NCBI GenBank assembly: GCA_025994075.1
Contig: JAMQGV010000004.1
Location: 96,560-160,559, forward strand
Length of the DNA: 64,000 nt
From: Vicinamibacteria bacterium
GTDB taxonomy: Bacteria; Acidobacteriota; Vicinamibacteria; Fen-336
Reading direction: 5' to 3'
Shown here: piece after piece, positions 19,567 to 27,966 of the stretch
Position numbering within the stretch: position 1 is the first letter of the stretch
Layout of the letters: each line of letters begins with the position of its first letter
Program-made: the position numbers and the translations under genes
Notes under the pieces: model-generated
What the model was told of the DNA's origin: nothing
Seen by the model: only the letters and a program-made list of their open reading frames with translations
Database searches by the model: none

Positions 19567-20037
19567 ATGAACGATATCAAGAAGCGGCTGGAGGAGGAGA
19601 TCAAGACGCTCGAGTACGAGCTGAAGGTCACCTTGCCGAAGGAGATCCAGCGCGCCCGCGAGTACGGGGACCTGCGCGAGAACGCGGAGTACAAGTCCGC
19701 CAAGGAGCGCCAGAGCTTCCTGCAGGCGCGGATCAGCCAGCTGCAGGGCCGCGTCGCCGCGCTCTCGATGGTCAACCTCGACAAGATCCCGCGCGACAAG
19801 GTCGGCCTCGGCTCCAACGTCACCGTGCGCGACGTGCAGAGCGGCGAGGAGTCGGTCTACGAGATCGTCACCCCCGAGGAGGCGGACCCGACCGTGGGCC
19901 GCATCTCCCCGGGGTCCCCGATCGGCAAGGCGTTCCTCGGCCGCGAGGAAGGTGACGAGATCGAGGCCCGCGTGCCCTCCGGGACCCGCCACTTCGAGAT
20001 CGTCAAGCTCGTCACCATCCACGACCAGGCGGACTGA
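19567..20037 (+). CDS. greA: Transcription elongation factor GreA
   Basis: 156 residues, normal length. The N-terminal coiled coil (about 1-75) carries the acidic tip motif GDLRENAEYKSAKE, which enters the polymerase secondary channel and stimulates transcript cleavage. The C-terminal FKBP-like domain ends with GEEVEARVP-type and FEIVKL strands. It rescues stalled RNA polymerase. No strong promoter was recognised in the short divergent gap. Confidence 0.95.
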   Translation: MNDIKKRLEEEIKTLEYELKVTLPKEIQRAREYGDLRENAEYKSAKERQSFLQARISQLQGRVAALSMVNLDKIPRDKVGLGSNVTVRDVQSGEESVYEIVTPEEADPTVGRISPGSPIGKAFLGREEGDEIEARVPSGTRHFEIVKLVTIHDQAD

Positions 20038-20057
20038 CCCCGCCAGCGCGCCGCCCG

Positions 20058-20978
20058 TTGACCGCGCCGGCCGCGAGCTTCACCGTGCAGGCGCTCGGGG
20101 CCGATCTGGCCGCCGCGCTGCGCGCGCTGCCCGCGGTCCGCGGGGTCGCCCAGCTCCTCGACGCGAAGGGCGAGAGCCTGCTGGTCGGCCGCGGGGCCTC
20201 GATAAGGAGCTGGACCCGGGCCCAACTCGGCCAGGCGCGGCCGCAGCCGAAGCCGGGAGGCCGCCCGCGCACCGACCTCTCGAAGCTCGCGGCGGCGGTC
20301 CGTTACGCGCCCGCGCGCTCGCCGTTCCACGAGCGGCTGCTGTTCGAGCGGTTGATGGCGCCGCTGGTGCCGCTCTCGCGCCGCCGCGACCTGCGTCCGC
20401 CCGGGTGGCTGTGGCTGACCGACGAGCGCTTCCCGCGCCTGCTCGCCAACGGCGCGGCGGGCGGCACCGTGCTCGGCCCGTTCCGCGACGCAAGAGCGGC
20501 GGCGCGGGCTCGCGACGCCGTGCAGAAGCGCCACCTGCTGCGGCCGTGCGACTTCGAGTTCGCGCCGGACCCGGCCTGGCCCACCGGTCTGCGCTGCGTC
20601 TACGCGCAGGTCCGGACCTGCGCCGCCCCCTGCCTCGCGCGCGAGGACGCGGAGGCCTACCGCGCCCGCACGCAGCGGGCGCTGCTCGAGCTGGCCGCGC
20701 CCCCCGCCGACGACGCGGCGTTGCCCGCCTTCGTCGGCCGCCGCGAGCAGCGCGCGGTCGTGGTCGAGGAGCTGGCCGGAGGGGCGCTCGAGGTGCACCC
20801 GGTCGCGGCCTGGCAGGTGCTCGAGGCCGGCGCGGTCGTCGGCGCCGCCGGCGAGCCGCTGGACGCGGTGCTGGCGCGGGTCACCTGGCCGCCCCCTGCC
20901 GCGCCTGCGGCCGACGCGCCGTGGCTCGTCGCCTGGCTCGCGGATAAGAGGCGCAGCGGGCGCTGGCTGCGCCTGTAG
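20058..20978 (+). CDS. UvrC/Cho-like protein with degenerate GIY-YIG domain
   Basis: 306 residues from a probable TTG; a GTG at 20085 is the alternative. The first ~95 residues have the outline of a UvrC GIY-YIG nuclease domain: LPAVRGVAQLLDAKGESLLV, then GRGASIRSW. The catalytic tyrosines are replaced (GVA for GIY, LVG for YIG). Later, Cys164, Cys180, Cys188 and Cys192 (LRPC, LRC, TCAAPC) reproduce the cysteine cluster after the nuclease domain of UvrC and Cho. It therefore looks like a UvrC-type DNA-binding protein that has lost nuclease chemistry. No UvrB-binding or RNase H-like half is present. Confidence 0.6.
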   Translation: MTAPAASFTVQALGADLAAALRALPAVRGVAQLLDAKGESLLVGRGASIRSWTRAQLGQARPQPKPGGRPRTDLSKLAAAVRYAPARSPFHERLLFERLMAPLVPLSRRRDLRPPGWLWLTDERFPRLLANGAAGGTVLGPFRDARAAARARDAVQKRHLLRPCDFEFAPDPAWPTGLRCVYAQVRTCAAPCLAREDAEAYRARTQRALLELAAPPADDAALPAFVGRREQRAVVVEELAGGALEVHPVAAWQVLEAGAVVGAAGEPLDAVLARVTWPPPAAPAADAPWLVAWLADKRRSGRWLRL

Positions 20979-20984
20979 GGGCGC

Positions 20985-22391
20985 GTGGGTGTAACCTCCC
21001 CGCCCGTGACCGACCGCGCGCGTACCATCGTCGTCGTCGAGGACGAGCCCGCGATCCGCGAGCTGCTGGAGGCGCTGCTCGGTTCCGCCGGGTATCGCGT
21101 GGTCTCGACCGGGGACCCGCTCGACGCGCTGCCGATCGTGCGGCGCGAGCAGCCCGACCTCGTGCTGTGCGACATCTCGATGCCCGGGCTCGACGGCTAC
21201 GGCGTGTTGCGCGCCCTGCAGGCCGACCCCGAGACTGCCGACCGGCCCGTCGTCTTCCTGACTGCCCATCGCGAGTTCACGTCGCGGGTCGAGGCGTTCC
21301 GTTTCGGCGTCGTCGACTACATGACCAAGCCGTTCACGCGCGAGCTGCTCCTGCGCCGCATCGCCCGGGTGTTCGAGACGCTCGACGACCGCACGGGCCA
21401 GGTCGCCGAGACCGCGGGCCCCGAAGGCGCCCGCGAGCTGCTCGACGAGGTGGGCCGCGAGCAGCGCTCGGGGCTGATCAGCGTCGAGGGGCGCGGCGCC
21501 GCGCTGGTCCACGCGGGCGCCGTGGTGGCGGGCGCGGTGGAAGCGCAGCCGGGGGCTCGCGTCGAGTTCCGCGAGCTGGACCCCACCCGCGAAGTCGTCG
21601 CCACGCCGGAACCCGCCCGCCTGCCCGGCTCGCTTCCCGAGCTGCCGAGCTTCGAGGACGTCCCGCAGCACCTGCGCAGCGTCCTGCTGGTCGACGACAA
21701 CCCGACCTTCCGCAACTTCCTGAAGAGCCTGTTCCAGTCGCAGGGCTTCGAGGTGCTGGAGGCCGCCAGCGGGGAGGAGGCGATCCACGTCGCGCTCGAG
21801 CGCCGGCCATGGCTGATCCTCACGGACGTCGCGATGGCCGGCATGGACGGCCTCGCGCTGTGTCGCGAGATCCGCGCCCACAGCCTGACCCGGCACGTGC
21901 CGCTCGTCTTCCTCTCCGGCTGGGACGGCTACGAGCAGCGCTACCAGGGGCTCGAGGCCGGCGCCGACGAGTTCCTGTCGAAGGACACGCCGGTGCGCGA
22001 GCTGCTGATCCGCGTCCGGCTGATCCTCAAGCGCTTCTCGGACCTCGGCCGCCGCGAACGGCGCGACCGGGGCGCCGGGGTCGAAGGCCGGCTCGAGGCG
22101 GTGGGCGCGCCGGGGGCGCTGCAGATGTGCCACCTGGGCCGGATGACCGGGCGCCTGGAGGTCACTGCGGGCCGGCACACCTGGGAGATCGACTTCGCCG
22201 AGGGCGAGATCGTCGGCGCGCGGGGCCCCGAGCTGCACGGCGAGGAGGCCGTCTATGGGCTGATCGGCCTCGCCCGCGGCGAGTTCGAGTTCCGCCCCGG
22301 GCCGGCGGCCCGCGGCGGCCCGCTCGGCGAGAACTTCGCCCAGCTCCTGCTCGAGGGCTGCCGTCGCCTCGACGAAACCGCGCGCGCCTGA
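20985..22391 (+). CDS. Double-receiver response regulator with DUF4388/PatA-type domain
   Basis: 468 residues from GTG at 20985; a GTG at 21006 would remove seven residues. Receiver 1 (about 14-130) has Asp63 and Lys115 (YMTKPF). A short segment (about 145-200) looks like half of a DUF4388 domain (LISVEGRGAALVHAGAVVAG). Receiver 2 (about 232-350) has Asp281 and SKDTP in place of the usual KP. A C-terminal DUF4388 (about 365-465) reads LQMCHLGRMTGRLEV, then WEIDFAEGEIVGA. There is no DNA-binding or enzymatic output, so it probably works by protein contact in motility or development-type signalling. Confidence 0.85.
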   Translation: MGVTSPPVTDRARTIVVVEDEPAIRELLEALLGSAGYRVVSTGDPLDALPIVRREQPDLVLCDISMPGLDGYGVLRALQADPETADRPVVFLTAHREFTSRVEAFRFGVVDYMTKPFTRELLLRRIARVFETLDDRTGQVAETAGPEGARELLDEVGREQRSGLISVEGRGAALVHAGAVVAGAVEAQPGARVEFRELDPTREVVATPEPARLPGSLPELPSFEDVPQHLRSVLLVDDNPTFRNFLKSLFQSQGFEVLEAASGEEAIHVALERRPWLILTDVAMAGMDGLALCREIRAHSLTRHVPLVFLSGWDGYEQRYQGLEAGADEFLSKDTPVRELLIRVRLILKRFSDLGRRERRDRGAGVEGRLEAVGAPGALQMCHLGRMTGRLEVTAGRHTWEIDFAEGEIVGARGPELHGEEAVYGLIGLARGEFEFRPGPAARGGPLGENFAQLLLEGCRRLDETARA

Positions 22392-22410
22392 ACGAGCGCC
22401 GAGGCGGAAG

Positions 22411-22662
22411 CTAGCTGGCCCGGGCCCAGTCCGCCGCCGGCACCGGCGCCTCGAGGTTCGTCGCGGCGCGCTCGCGGCGCAGCAGGCCCAGCCGCTTCAT
22501 CTTCTCGTGCAGCGTGGTCGGCAGCAGGCCGAGGTCGGCGGCGGCGCGGCGCTGGTTGCCGTGGCGCTGGCGCAGGGCGGCCTCGATGATCTGGCGCTCG
22601 TACGTGTCGAGCAGGTGCCGCAGGCCGGGGCGCCCGTCGGGAGTGGGCAGGATGCGCTTCAT
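22411..22662 (-). CDS. Small Fis-type helix-turn-helix protein
   Basis: 83 residues from the ATG at 22662, with GAGGAG 11 bases upstream. The frame is open further upstream, but that part is arginine-rich noise. Residues about 18-60 form the Fis/NtrC-C HTH: DTYERQIIEAALRQRHGNQR, then RAAADLGLLPTTLHEKMKRLGL. This is the DNA-binding tail of an NtrC-type regulator without receiver or AAA+ domain. It could be a stand-alone repressor or nucleoid protein, or a partner of a receiver-only protein such as the convergent neighbour. Confidence 0.8.
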   Translation of the reverse strand: MKRILPTPDGRPGLRHLLDTYERQIIEAALRQRHGNQRRAAADLGLLPTTLHEKMKRLGLLRRERAATNLEAPVPAADWARAS

Positions 22663-22887
22663 CGGGAAGTGTGCTCCTCGCGGGCCGCTCCGAAGCCCCC
22701 CTCGGGCCGCCCGCGTCAATGTGCTGGACTGCCGGGTAAGACGCCGTCCGGGCCGTGGAGGTTTCGTGAAAATTGAACGTCCGGCCGGAGACCTGGATGA
22801 GGCGCGGATGAGTCGGCGTTTCCGCCGGGCTGGTGCGGGGTTCCGCGACACCCGACCGCGGCGCGCCTGGCCGGCGCCGGCCTGTCG

Positions 22888-24111
22888 TCAGCGCAGGTGC
22901 GAGAGGTCGGGCCGGCGCGACCGCGGCCGTTTCAGCTCGTGCTCGTACACGGCGCGACCCAGGTCGCGGAGGAACGGGAACCCGACGGTGTCGTACTCGT
23001 ACTTGTCGTCGTTGTAGACGCCGTCGTCGTTGACCTGCAATACCGCCGTCAGCAGGAACTCCACCCCGTTCTCGAAGTCGACCACGTAGGCGTCGTCGAG
23101 CAGGTAGCCATAGGCCTGGCCGACCTTGTTGTAGATGCGGACGTGGTCGGGGATGCGCTCCTTCGAGCCGGCGTAGAGGAAGTACTTCACGAAGGCGTCG
23201 GGGTACTCCTCGCGGTCCGGATAGGCGGGTTCCGCGCTCTCCCGCGGCAGCGTGGACATCGCCTGCATCAGGAAGCGGCGGTCGTCCTCGCCGATCCGGA
23301 AGCGCTGCTCCGGGGCCATCGCCTCCGGGAAGATCACGGCCTTCAGCACCTCCTGCAGCGTGCGCAGCGACAGGAAATTGGACCGCGAGAAGTCCATCGG
23401 CTGCTCGACGAGCGCGCCGTCCTTCATGTAGCCGCGGCCCTGGCGGACGTCCGGCATCTCCACGCTCCACTCCGCCTCGTTGCGGGCGAGCGGCTGGCGG
23501 TGGATCTCCTTCGGACCGGCGAAGAACACGAACGGGTTGGTGACCCGGTTTTCCGCGTCGTCGAGGCCCGACTCCAGCCGCCGCAGCAGCCGCGCGTCCT
23601 TCCAGCCCTTCGCCCACAGCCGCTCGTTGATCTCGCGCTGGCCGAGGAACTCGAAGAGCCGGTTGTAGGCGTCGTTGTCGCTGACCAGGAAGATCTTGCG
23701 AGCGTAGTGGGCGATCGTCGGCAGGCCGTCGGCCTTGCTCTCGTCCTTCTCCACTGCCGTCTGCCGCGGCGTCCCCGCCTCGATCCGCAGCGGGGTGTTT
23801 CGGTCGAGTCCCGGCACCTTCAGGTCGTGGAGCTTCTCGAGCGCCAGCACGGCGGCCGGCAGCTTCACGGTGCTGGCGGGATAGAAGTAGCGCGGGTCGT
23901 CGAGCCGGTAGCCGAACGAGCGGAAGCTCGGCCTGTTCTGCGCGTCGCGGTCGATCTGCGTGTAGAGGATCTGCAGCCGGTGGTGCTCGGCGCGCGCCAG
24001 CACGGGGGCGAGTTCGGGGCGCGAGCGAAGGATGCCTTCGAGCACGTCGGGGACCTCGGCGGCGGAGGCGGTCAGGGGCAGCAGCAGGGCGATCGCGGCG
24101 AGGCGCATCAA
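22888..24111 (-). CDS. Secreted class A beta-lactamase-like serine hydrolase
   Basis: 407 residues with signal peptide MMRLAAIALLLPLTASAAE. Catalytic blocks of the penicillin-binding fold are present: Ser80-T-V-K83 (PASTVKLPAA) and Ser144-D-N146 (FLVSDNDAYNRL). A KTG-like element reads NKVGQAYGYLLDDAY. Its length and the long insert between the blocks differ from drug-hydrolysing class A enzymes (about 290 residues). A cell-wall or ester/peptide hydrolase role is more likely than antibiotic resistance. It sits downstream of an intrinsic terminator, so it is probably transcribed separately from the gene before it. Confidence 0.8.
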   Translation of the reverse strand: MMRLAAIALLLPLTASAAEVPDVLEGILRSRPELAPVLARAEHHRLQILYTQIDRDAQNRPSFRSFGYRLDDPRYFYPASTVKLPAAVLALEKLHDLKVPGLDRNTPLRIEAGTPRQTAVEKDESKADGLPTIAHYARKIFLVSDNDAYNRLFEFLGQREINERLWAKGWKDARLLRRLESGLDDAENRVTNPFVFFAGPKEIHRQPLARNEAEWSVEMPDVRQGRGYMKDGALVEQPMDFSRSNFLSLRTLQEVLKAVIFPEAMAPEQRFRIGEDDRRFLMQAMSTLPRESAEPAYPDREEYPDAFVKYFLYAGSKERIPDHVRIYNKVGQAYGYLLDDAYVVDFENGVEFLLTAVLQVNDDGVYNDDKYEYDTVGFPFLRDLGRAVYEHELKRPRSRRPDLSHLR

Positions 24112-24121
24112 GCAGCTCCGG

Positions 24122-24161
24122 TCGAAAACCGGCGGAGCGGCGCAGGAGGCGCCGCCCCGCC
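24122..24161 (-). terminator. Intrinsic terminator after the bufferin-like gene
   Basis: On the minus strand GGCGGGGCGGCGC (24161-24149), a 5-base loop and GCGCCGCTCCGCC (24143-24131) form a 13-bp stem with one mismatch. A TTTT tract (24128-24125) follows. It is placed between the bufferin-like gene and the serine hydrolase. Confidence 0.65.
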
Positions 24162-24177
24162 CGGGACGAAGCGGAGC

Positions 24178-24540
24178 TTACGCCTTGCGGGCGACGCGGG
24201 CGCCCGGCTTGCCCTCGATGATCAGGCCGCCCTTGGCCTTGCAGGTGTCGGCCGGCGTCTCCATCCAGTTGAGGATGCCCATCGAGCCGCCGCACTTGGC
24301 CTTGCCGGCGCAGGCGTGGACCTCGGACTTGCCGAACTTCTTCTGGTACTCGGCGTCGCCGAGCAGCTTCTTGACGGCGGCCAGGTCCTCCGCGGTCACG
24401 GCGCACTTGGCCATGCCGCCACAGCCGTTGACGCCCCAGCACTGCACGTTGTCCGCCTTCGCGGCCGGGGCCTGGGCCCCCGCGCTCGCACCCGCGAACA
24501 GCCCGGCTACCGCAGCCAGCACCAGCTTCTGCCTCTTCAT
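24178..24540 (-). CDS. Bufferin-like (BufA2-type) cysteine-rich periplasmic peptide
   Basis: 120 residues with signal peptide (cut near AGA-QAPA). Six cysteines sit at 34, 40, 46, 77, 83 and 100 in the order CWGVNGCGGMAKC, HACAGKAKCGG, DTCKAKGG. The pattern resembles BufA2/DUF2282 bufferins, ribosomally made peptides whose cysteines are modified to bind copper. In known loci bufA is followed by bufB (DUF692) and bufC. Neither is adjacent here, so modification would need distant genes or does not occur. GAGGAGG precedes the ATG and an intrinsic terminator follows. The family assignment is by pattern only. Confidence 0.6.
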   Translation of the reverse strand: MKRQKLVLAAVAGLFAGASAGAQAPAAKADNVQCWGVNGCGGMAKCAVTAEDLAAVKKLLGDAEYQKKFGKSEVHACAGKAKCGGSMGILNWMETPADTCKAKGGLIIEGKPGARVARKA

Positions 24541-24634
24541 CCCTCGTCGACCTCCTCTGCCCCCCGGGCTCCCTGCCGGAGGCGCATCCCTCCAAGGTAA
24601 CCGAAACTGGCCCGGTCCGGTTCGGGGCGGCCGC

Positions 24635-26110
24635 CTACGGCCTTTCGAGCAGGACCAGCTCGACGCCCGGGCGCAGGGGGAAGCGGCCGATCTCGCGCGG
24701 CGGGGCGCCGACCACGCGGGCGATCTCGTCGAGCTGCCCGGGCAGGGCCAGCACCAGCCCCCTGGGGATGCTCTCGGGCACCTTGCCCCAGTAGCCGATG
24801 GCGGGGTAGTCGTGGAGCGTCCAGGGCAACGGCCAGTAGTCGGGCGAGGTGACGGTGACCGCCTGCGACGTGCCGGCGCCGCTGCGCGCCGCGAAGTTCT
24901 CGATGGTGGAGACGAGGTCCGGGTAGCGCGGGTCGGTGTGGGCGTAGGCCCACGGCAGCGTCTCGTCGGCCGGGCGCTCGAACGACTGCTCGCGCGTCGT
25001 GAGCAGGCTGAAGCCGAGCGCTGCGGCCAGCAGCAGCGCCGCGGCGACGCGGCTGCGCGCGGCGAGCCTTTCGACTGCGACCCCTCCCAGCAGCGCCAGC
25101 GGCACCGCGACGTTGAGCGCGAGCCACGGCGTCTTGTACGCGACCAGCGAGTAGGCGCAGAGGATGCCGATCGTGCCCAGCGCCAGGGCGACGGCCGTGC
25201 GGCCGGGGAACGACTCCGCGAGCGGCGCGCCCCCGCGCAGCGCCCGGAAGCGCGCGGGCATCGCGAACACGGCCGGGACCAGCACCAGCAGCAGGCCCAG
25301 GCTGCCCGCGACGACCAGCGCCGGGTCGCCCTCCCACAGCCAGCTCGCGTGCTGGTACCACGGGTTGACGTGCGCCTCGCGGCCCGTCTTCGCCCAGATC
25401 GCGAGCGTCTCGAGGGCCCCCTTCAGCCCGTCGGGGTTGCGCCCGAACGAGGAATAGAACACCGCCATCACGCCGAGCAGCACGCCGGCGCCCGTCCCCC
25501 ACTGCGCGGCCGACGGCCGCGGCAGCGCCCGGCCGGGCCGCAGCGCGATCGCCATCGCCGCGGCGATCAGCGCGACCGCGACGTGGACGATCGTCGTCTC
25601 CTTGGTCGCGAGCAGCAGGCCGAGGCCGAGCCCGCACAGCGCGACGTACGCCGCGCGACCCGTGCGCAGATAGCGCAGCGCCGCCGCCGTCGCCGCCAGC
25701 CCGAACAGCACGACCAGCGCCTCGTGGATGAAGTAGCGCGAGTAGTAGACGGCAGAGTTGGAGACCGCGAGCAGCGCCCCCGCCGAGAGCGCCGCGGTGC
25801 GGCCCAGGGCGCCGCGCAGGGAGAGCGCGATCAGCACCGTGGCCAGCCCGGCGAGCGCGGTCAGCCCGCGCAGCGCCTCGTCGCGCAGGCCGAGCGCCCT
25901 GGTCAGCGGCAGCGCCAGGTAGTAGAGCGTGGGCCCGTGGTAGTTCGCGGGGTCGTACTTGTACTCGCCGAAGTCGTGCAGGCGCTGCAGGAAGAAGCCG
26001 TTGACGCCTTCGTCGTGGTGGAAAGGCCGCGCCGGCAGGTCGTGGAACCGCAGCGCTGCCGCGACCAGCAGCACGAGGAGGGAGAGGGTGGGGTAGGCCA
26101 GCCGCTTCAT
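24635..26110 (-). CDS. Agl23/TIGR03663-type GT-C glycosyltransferase-like membrane protein
   Basis: 491 residues from the ATG at 26110, which overlaps the preceding stop (ATGA). It has about ten membrane helices. The first loop reads LPARPFHHDEGVNGFFLQRL, with the acidic DE pair typical of the GT-C/PMT fold. PANYHGPTLYYLALPLTR and FGRNPDGLKGALETLAIW fit the TIGR03663 family. Family members are thought to transfer sugars from lipid carriers. The long periplasmic tail (about 390-491) is probably substrate-binding. Acceptor and sugar are unknown. Confidence 0.8.
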   Translation of the reverse strand: MKRLAYPTLSLLVLLVAAALRFHDLPARPFHHDEGVNGFFLQRLHDFGEYKYDPANYHGPTLYYLALPLTRALGLRDEALRGLTALAGLATVLIALSLRGALGRTAALSAGALLAVSNSAVYYSRYFIHEALVVLFGLAATAAALRYLRTGRAAYVALCGLGLGLLLATKETTIVHVAVALIAAAMAIALRPGRALPRPSAAQWGTGAGVLLGVMAVFYSSFGRNPDGLKGALETLAIWAKTGREAHVNPWYQHASWLWEGDPALVVAGSLGLLLVLVPAVFAMPARFRALRGGAPLAESFPGRTAVALALGTIGILCAYSLVAYKTPWLALNVAVPLALLGGVAVERLAARSRVAAALLLAAALGFSLLTTREQSFERPADETLPWAYAHTDPRYPDLVSTIENFAARSGAGTSQAVTVTSPDYWPLPWTLHDYPAIGYWGKVPESIPRGLVLALPGQLDEIARVVGAPPREIGRFPLRPGVELVLLERP

Positions 26111-27966
26111 TCGAGGTCGAGAGCGTACAGGCTCCACGAACCGGCGCGCGCGAGCAAGCGGCGGCCCTCGAAGGCGGCCGCGGCCCCGGGGAACGAGGCG
26201 CGCTCGCGCGGGCCGACGACGGCGGCCGTCACCCCGGCCGCCCGCAACTCGCGCCACGCGGCGCGGTCGCCAGCGTAGGCGGCCGTGATGCGCTCGCGCC
26301 GGCCCGAGCCGTCGAGTCCCTGCGACCAGATGTGCCCCTCGTAGCCGAGGTACTGGGGGCGGCCGGAGAGGAGCGCGGGGTGGTCGTGGGCGGGCGCCGT
26401 GAGCAGGCGGTCGCCGGGCCGGGTCGCGCCCGCGATCGCCGCGCCGAAGGCGAGCGCGTCGGCGTCGAACAGGCGATGGCTGCGGCCGCCGCGCGCCATG
26501 CGCCAGGCGTCGACGGCCCCCGAGCTCACGGTGATCACGAAGAGCGCGGCGGCGACTCCGGCGGCCGCACGGCTGCGGGCGGCGAGCCGCGCGAGCAGCA
26601 GCGCGACCAGCGGCGCCGCCAGCACGTGGGCCCAGAACAGCAGCTTCACGTTGTCCCAGATCCACGGCGAGAGGCGGAGCAGGTTGGGGACCAGGAACAG
26701 CACGCCGGCGGCCGCCAGGAAGCGGGCTGCGCGTTCCCGGCGCAGGGCCGCGAGGGCGGCGAGCGCGAGCAGCAGGTACGGCCCCGCGTTGCGCCACCAG
26801 AAGCCTGGCACTCCCTGCTCGCCGCGATCCCAGCCGACGTGCACGGCGACGAACGAGCCGAGGCCCGTCCCGCTGCCGGCGCCGAGGGCGAACGCCTGCG
26901 GCAGCGCCAGCACGGCGGCGAGCGCGAAGGCGCGGGTGAAGCCGGGCCTGCGGAACAGCAGCGCCGCGAGGGCCTGCGAAAGACCCGTCGCCAGCGCGCT
27001 GTGGGCGTGCGCCAGCGGCATCAGGCCCAGCGCGACGCCGGTCCCGAGGAGGGCCCGGCGCTCTTCCGCCGAGCCGCGTTCCGCGCCCAGCGCGCGCCAG
27101 GCCAGCAGCGACGCGTAGAGGCCCAGCGGCAGGCCGAGCAGGAACGCGCGCTGCGGAATCAGCAGCACGGCCAGCGCGTTGCCCCAGCGCAGGCCCCACG
27201 GGTCGTGGATCGTGACGTCGTGGGGCGGGCGGACCAGCGCCGCCCAGGCGGCCTCGGCGCCGCCCGCCTCGGCGATCAGCCGGAAGGCGCCGGTGCCGCC
27301 GTTGAGCAGCACGAGCGCCGGCACGAGCAGCGCCGCGGCGCGCGAGCCGGTCAGCTCGCGGCCCCAGGTCCACAGCAGCACGACGAGGGCGACCGAGAGC
27401 GCGATGCCCTGCGCGTTCAGCGCTCCGGCGACCGGGGCCCCCAGCGCGCTCACGGCCGCCGACGCCGAGTCGACCGCCCACGAGTAGGTGAGGACGACGC
27501 CGGACAGCTCCGGGTGCTCGGGGCGGCGGCCGTCGCCCTCGAGGAACGCGTGGACGATGCCGAGATGGAACGGGAGGTCGCCGAGGTTGTGGTCGGCGCC
27601 GGTGTACAGGCCCTGCGCGTCGGTCCACACGGCGCGCGACATCGGGACCGTGATCGCGAGCGCCCCGGCCAGCCCGGCGACTGCCGCAGCCGCGGCCGGC
27701 CTTCGCGGCGCCAGTGCGGCGAGCCCACAGCGGGCCGCGACGCCCGCGCCGGCGGCGAGCAGCAGCAGCAACGCGAGGGCCGACGCAGCGCAGAAGCCCA
27801 GCAGCGGAGCGAGCGCTGCCGAGCCGAGGCCCAGCAGCGCGACGCCGAGCGCGAGCCCCGCGGCCACGCGCTCGGCCAGGCGGCCCGGGACGCGGTCCCA
27901 GGCGAGGGTGAGCAGCGCGCCCGCGGCGGCGCAGGCCGCCCACGCGCCCCAGGTGAGGACCGGCAC
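26107..27966 (-). CDS. Polytopic membrane protein, probable GT-C-type glycosyltransferase
   Basis: 619 residues with at least 12 hydrophobic helices. The first large loop (about 112-160) contains TDAQGLYTGADHNLGDLPFH and IVHAFLEGD. The D-H-N-L-G-D acidic/His cluster would suit a metal-dependent GT-C active site. A further loop (PPHDVTIHDPWGLRWGN) and a soluble C-terminal part (about 510-619) follow. I do not recognise a defined family. The gene starts directly after the SDR stop and overlaps the next glycosyltransferase gene, so the three are co-translated. Confidence 0.65.
   Translation of the reverse strand: MPVLTWGAWAACAAAGALLTLAWDRVPGRLAERVAAGLALGVALLGLGSAALAPLLGFCAASALALLLLLAAGAGVAARCGLAALAPRRPAAAAAVAGLAGALAITVPMSRAVWTDAQGLYTGADHNLGDLPFHLGIVHAFLEGDGRRPEHPELSGVVLTYSWAVDSASAAVSALGAPVAGALNAQGIALSVALVVLLWTWGRELTGSRAAALLVPALVLLNGGTGAFRLIAEAGGAEAAWAALVRPPHDVTIHDPWGLRWGNALAVLLIPQRAFLLGLPLGLYASLLAWRALGAERGSAEERRALLGTGVALGLMPLAHAHSALATGLSQALAALLFRRPGFTRAFALAAVLALPQAFALGAGSGTGLGSFVAVHVGWDRGEQGVPGFWWRNAGPYLLLALAALAALRRERAARFLAAAGVLFLVPNLLRLSPWIWDNVKLLFWAHVLAAPLVALLLARLAARSRAAAGVAAALFVITVSSGAVDAWRMARGGRSHRLFDADALAFGAAIAGATRPGDRLLTAPAHDHPALLSGRPQYLGYEGHIWSQGLDGSGRRERITAAYAGDRAAWRELRAAGVTAAVVGPRERASFPGAAAAFEGRRLLARAGSWSLYALDLE

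Noticed and set aside
22888..24111. Antibiotic-resistance beta-lactamase
   Set aside because: The serine-hydrolase motifs are present, but length and inserts do not fit drug-hydrolysing class A enzymes, so only the fold is claimed.
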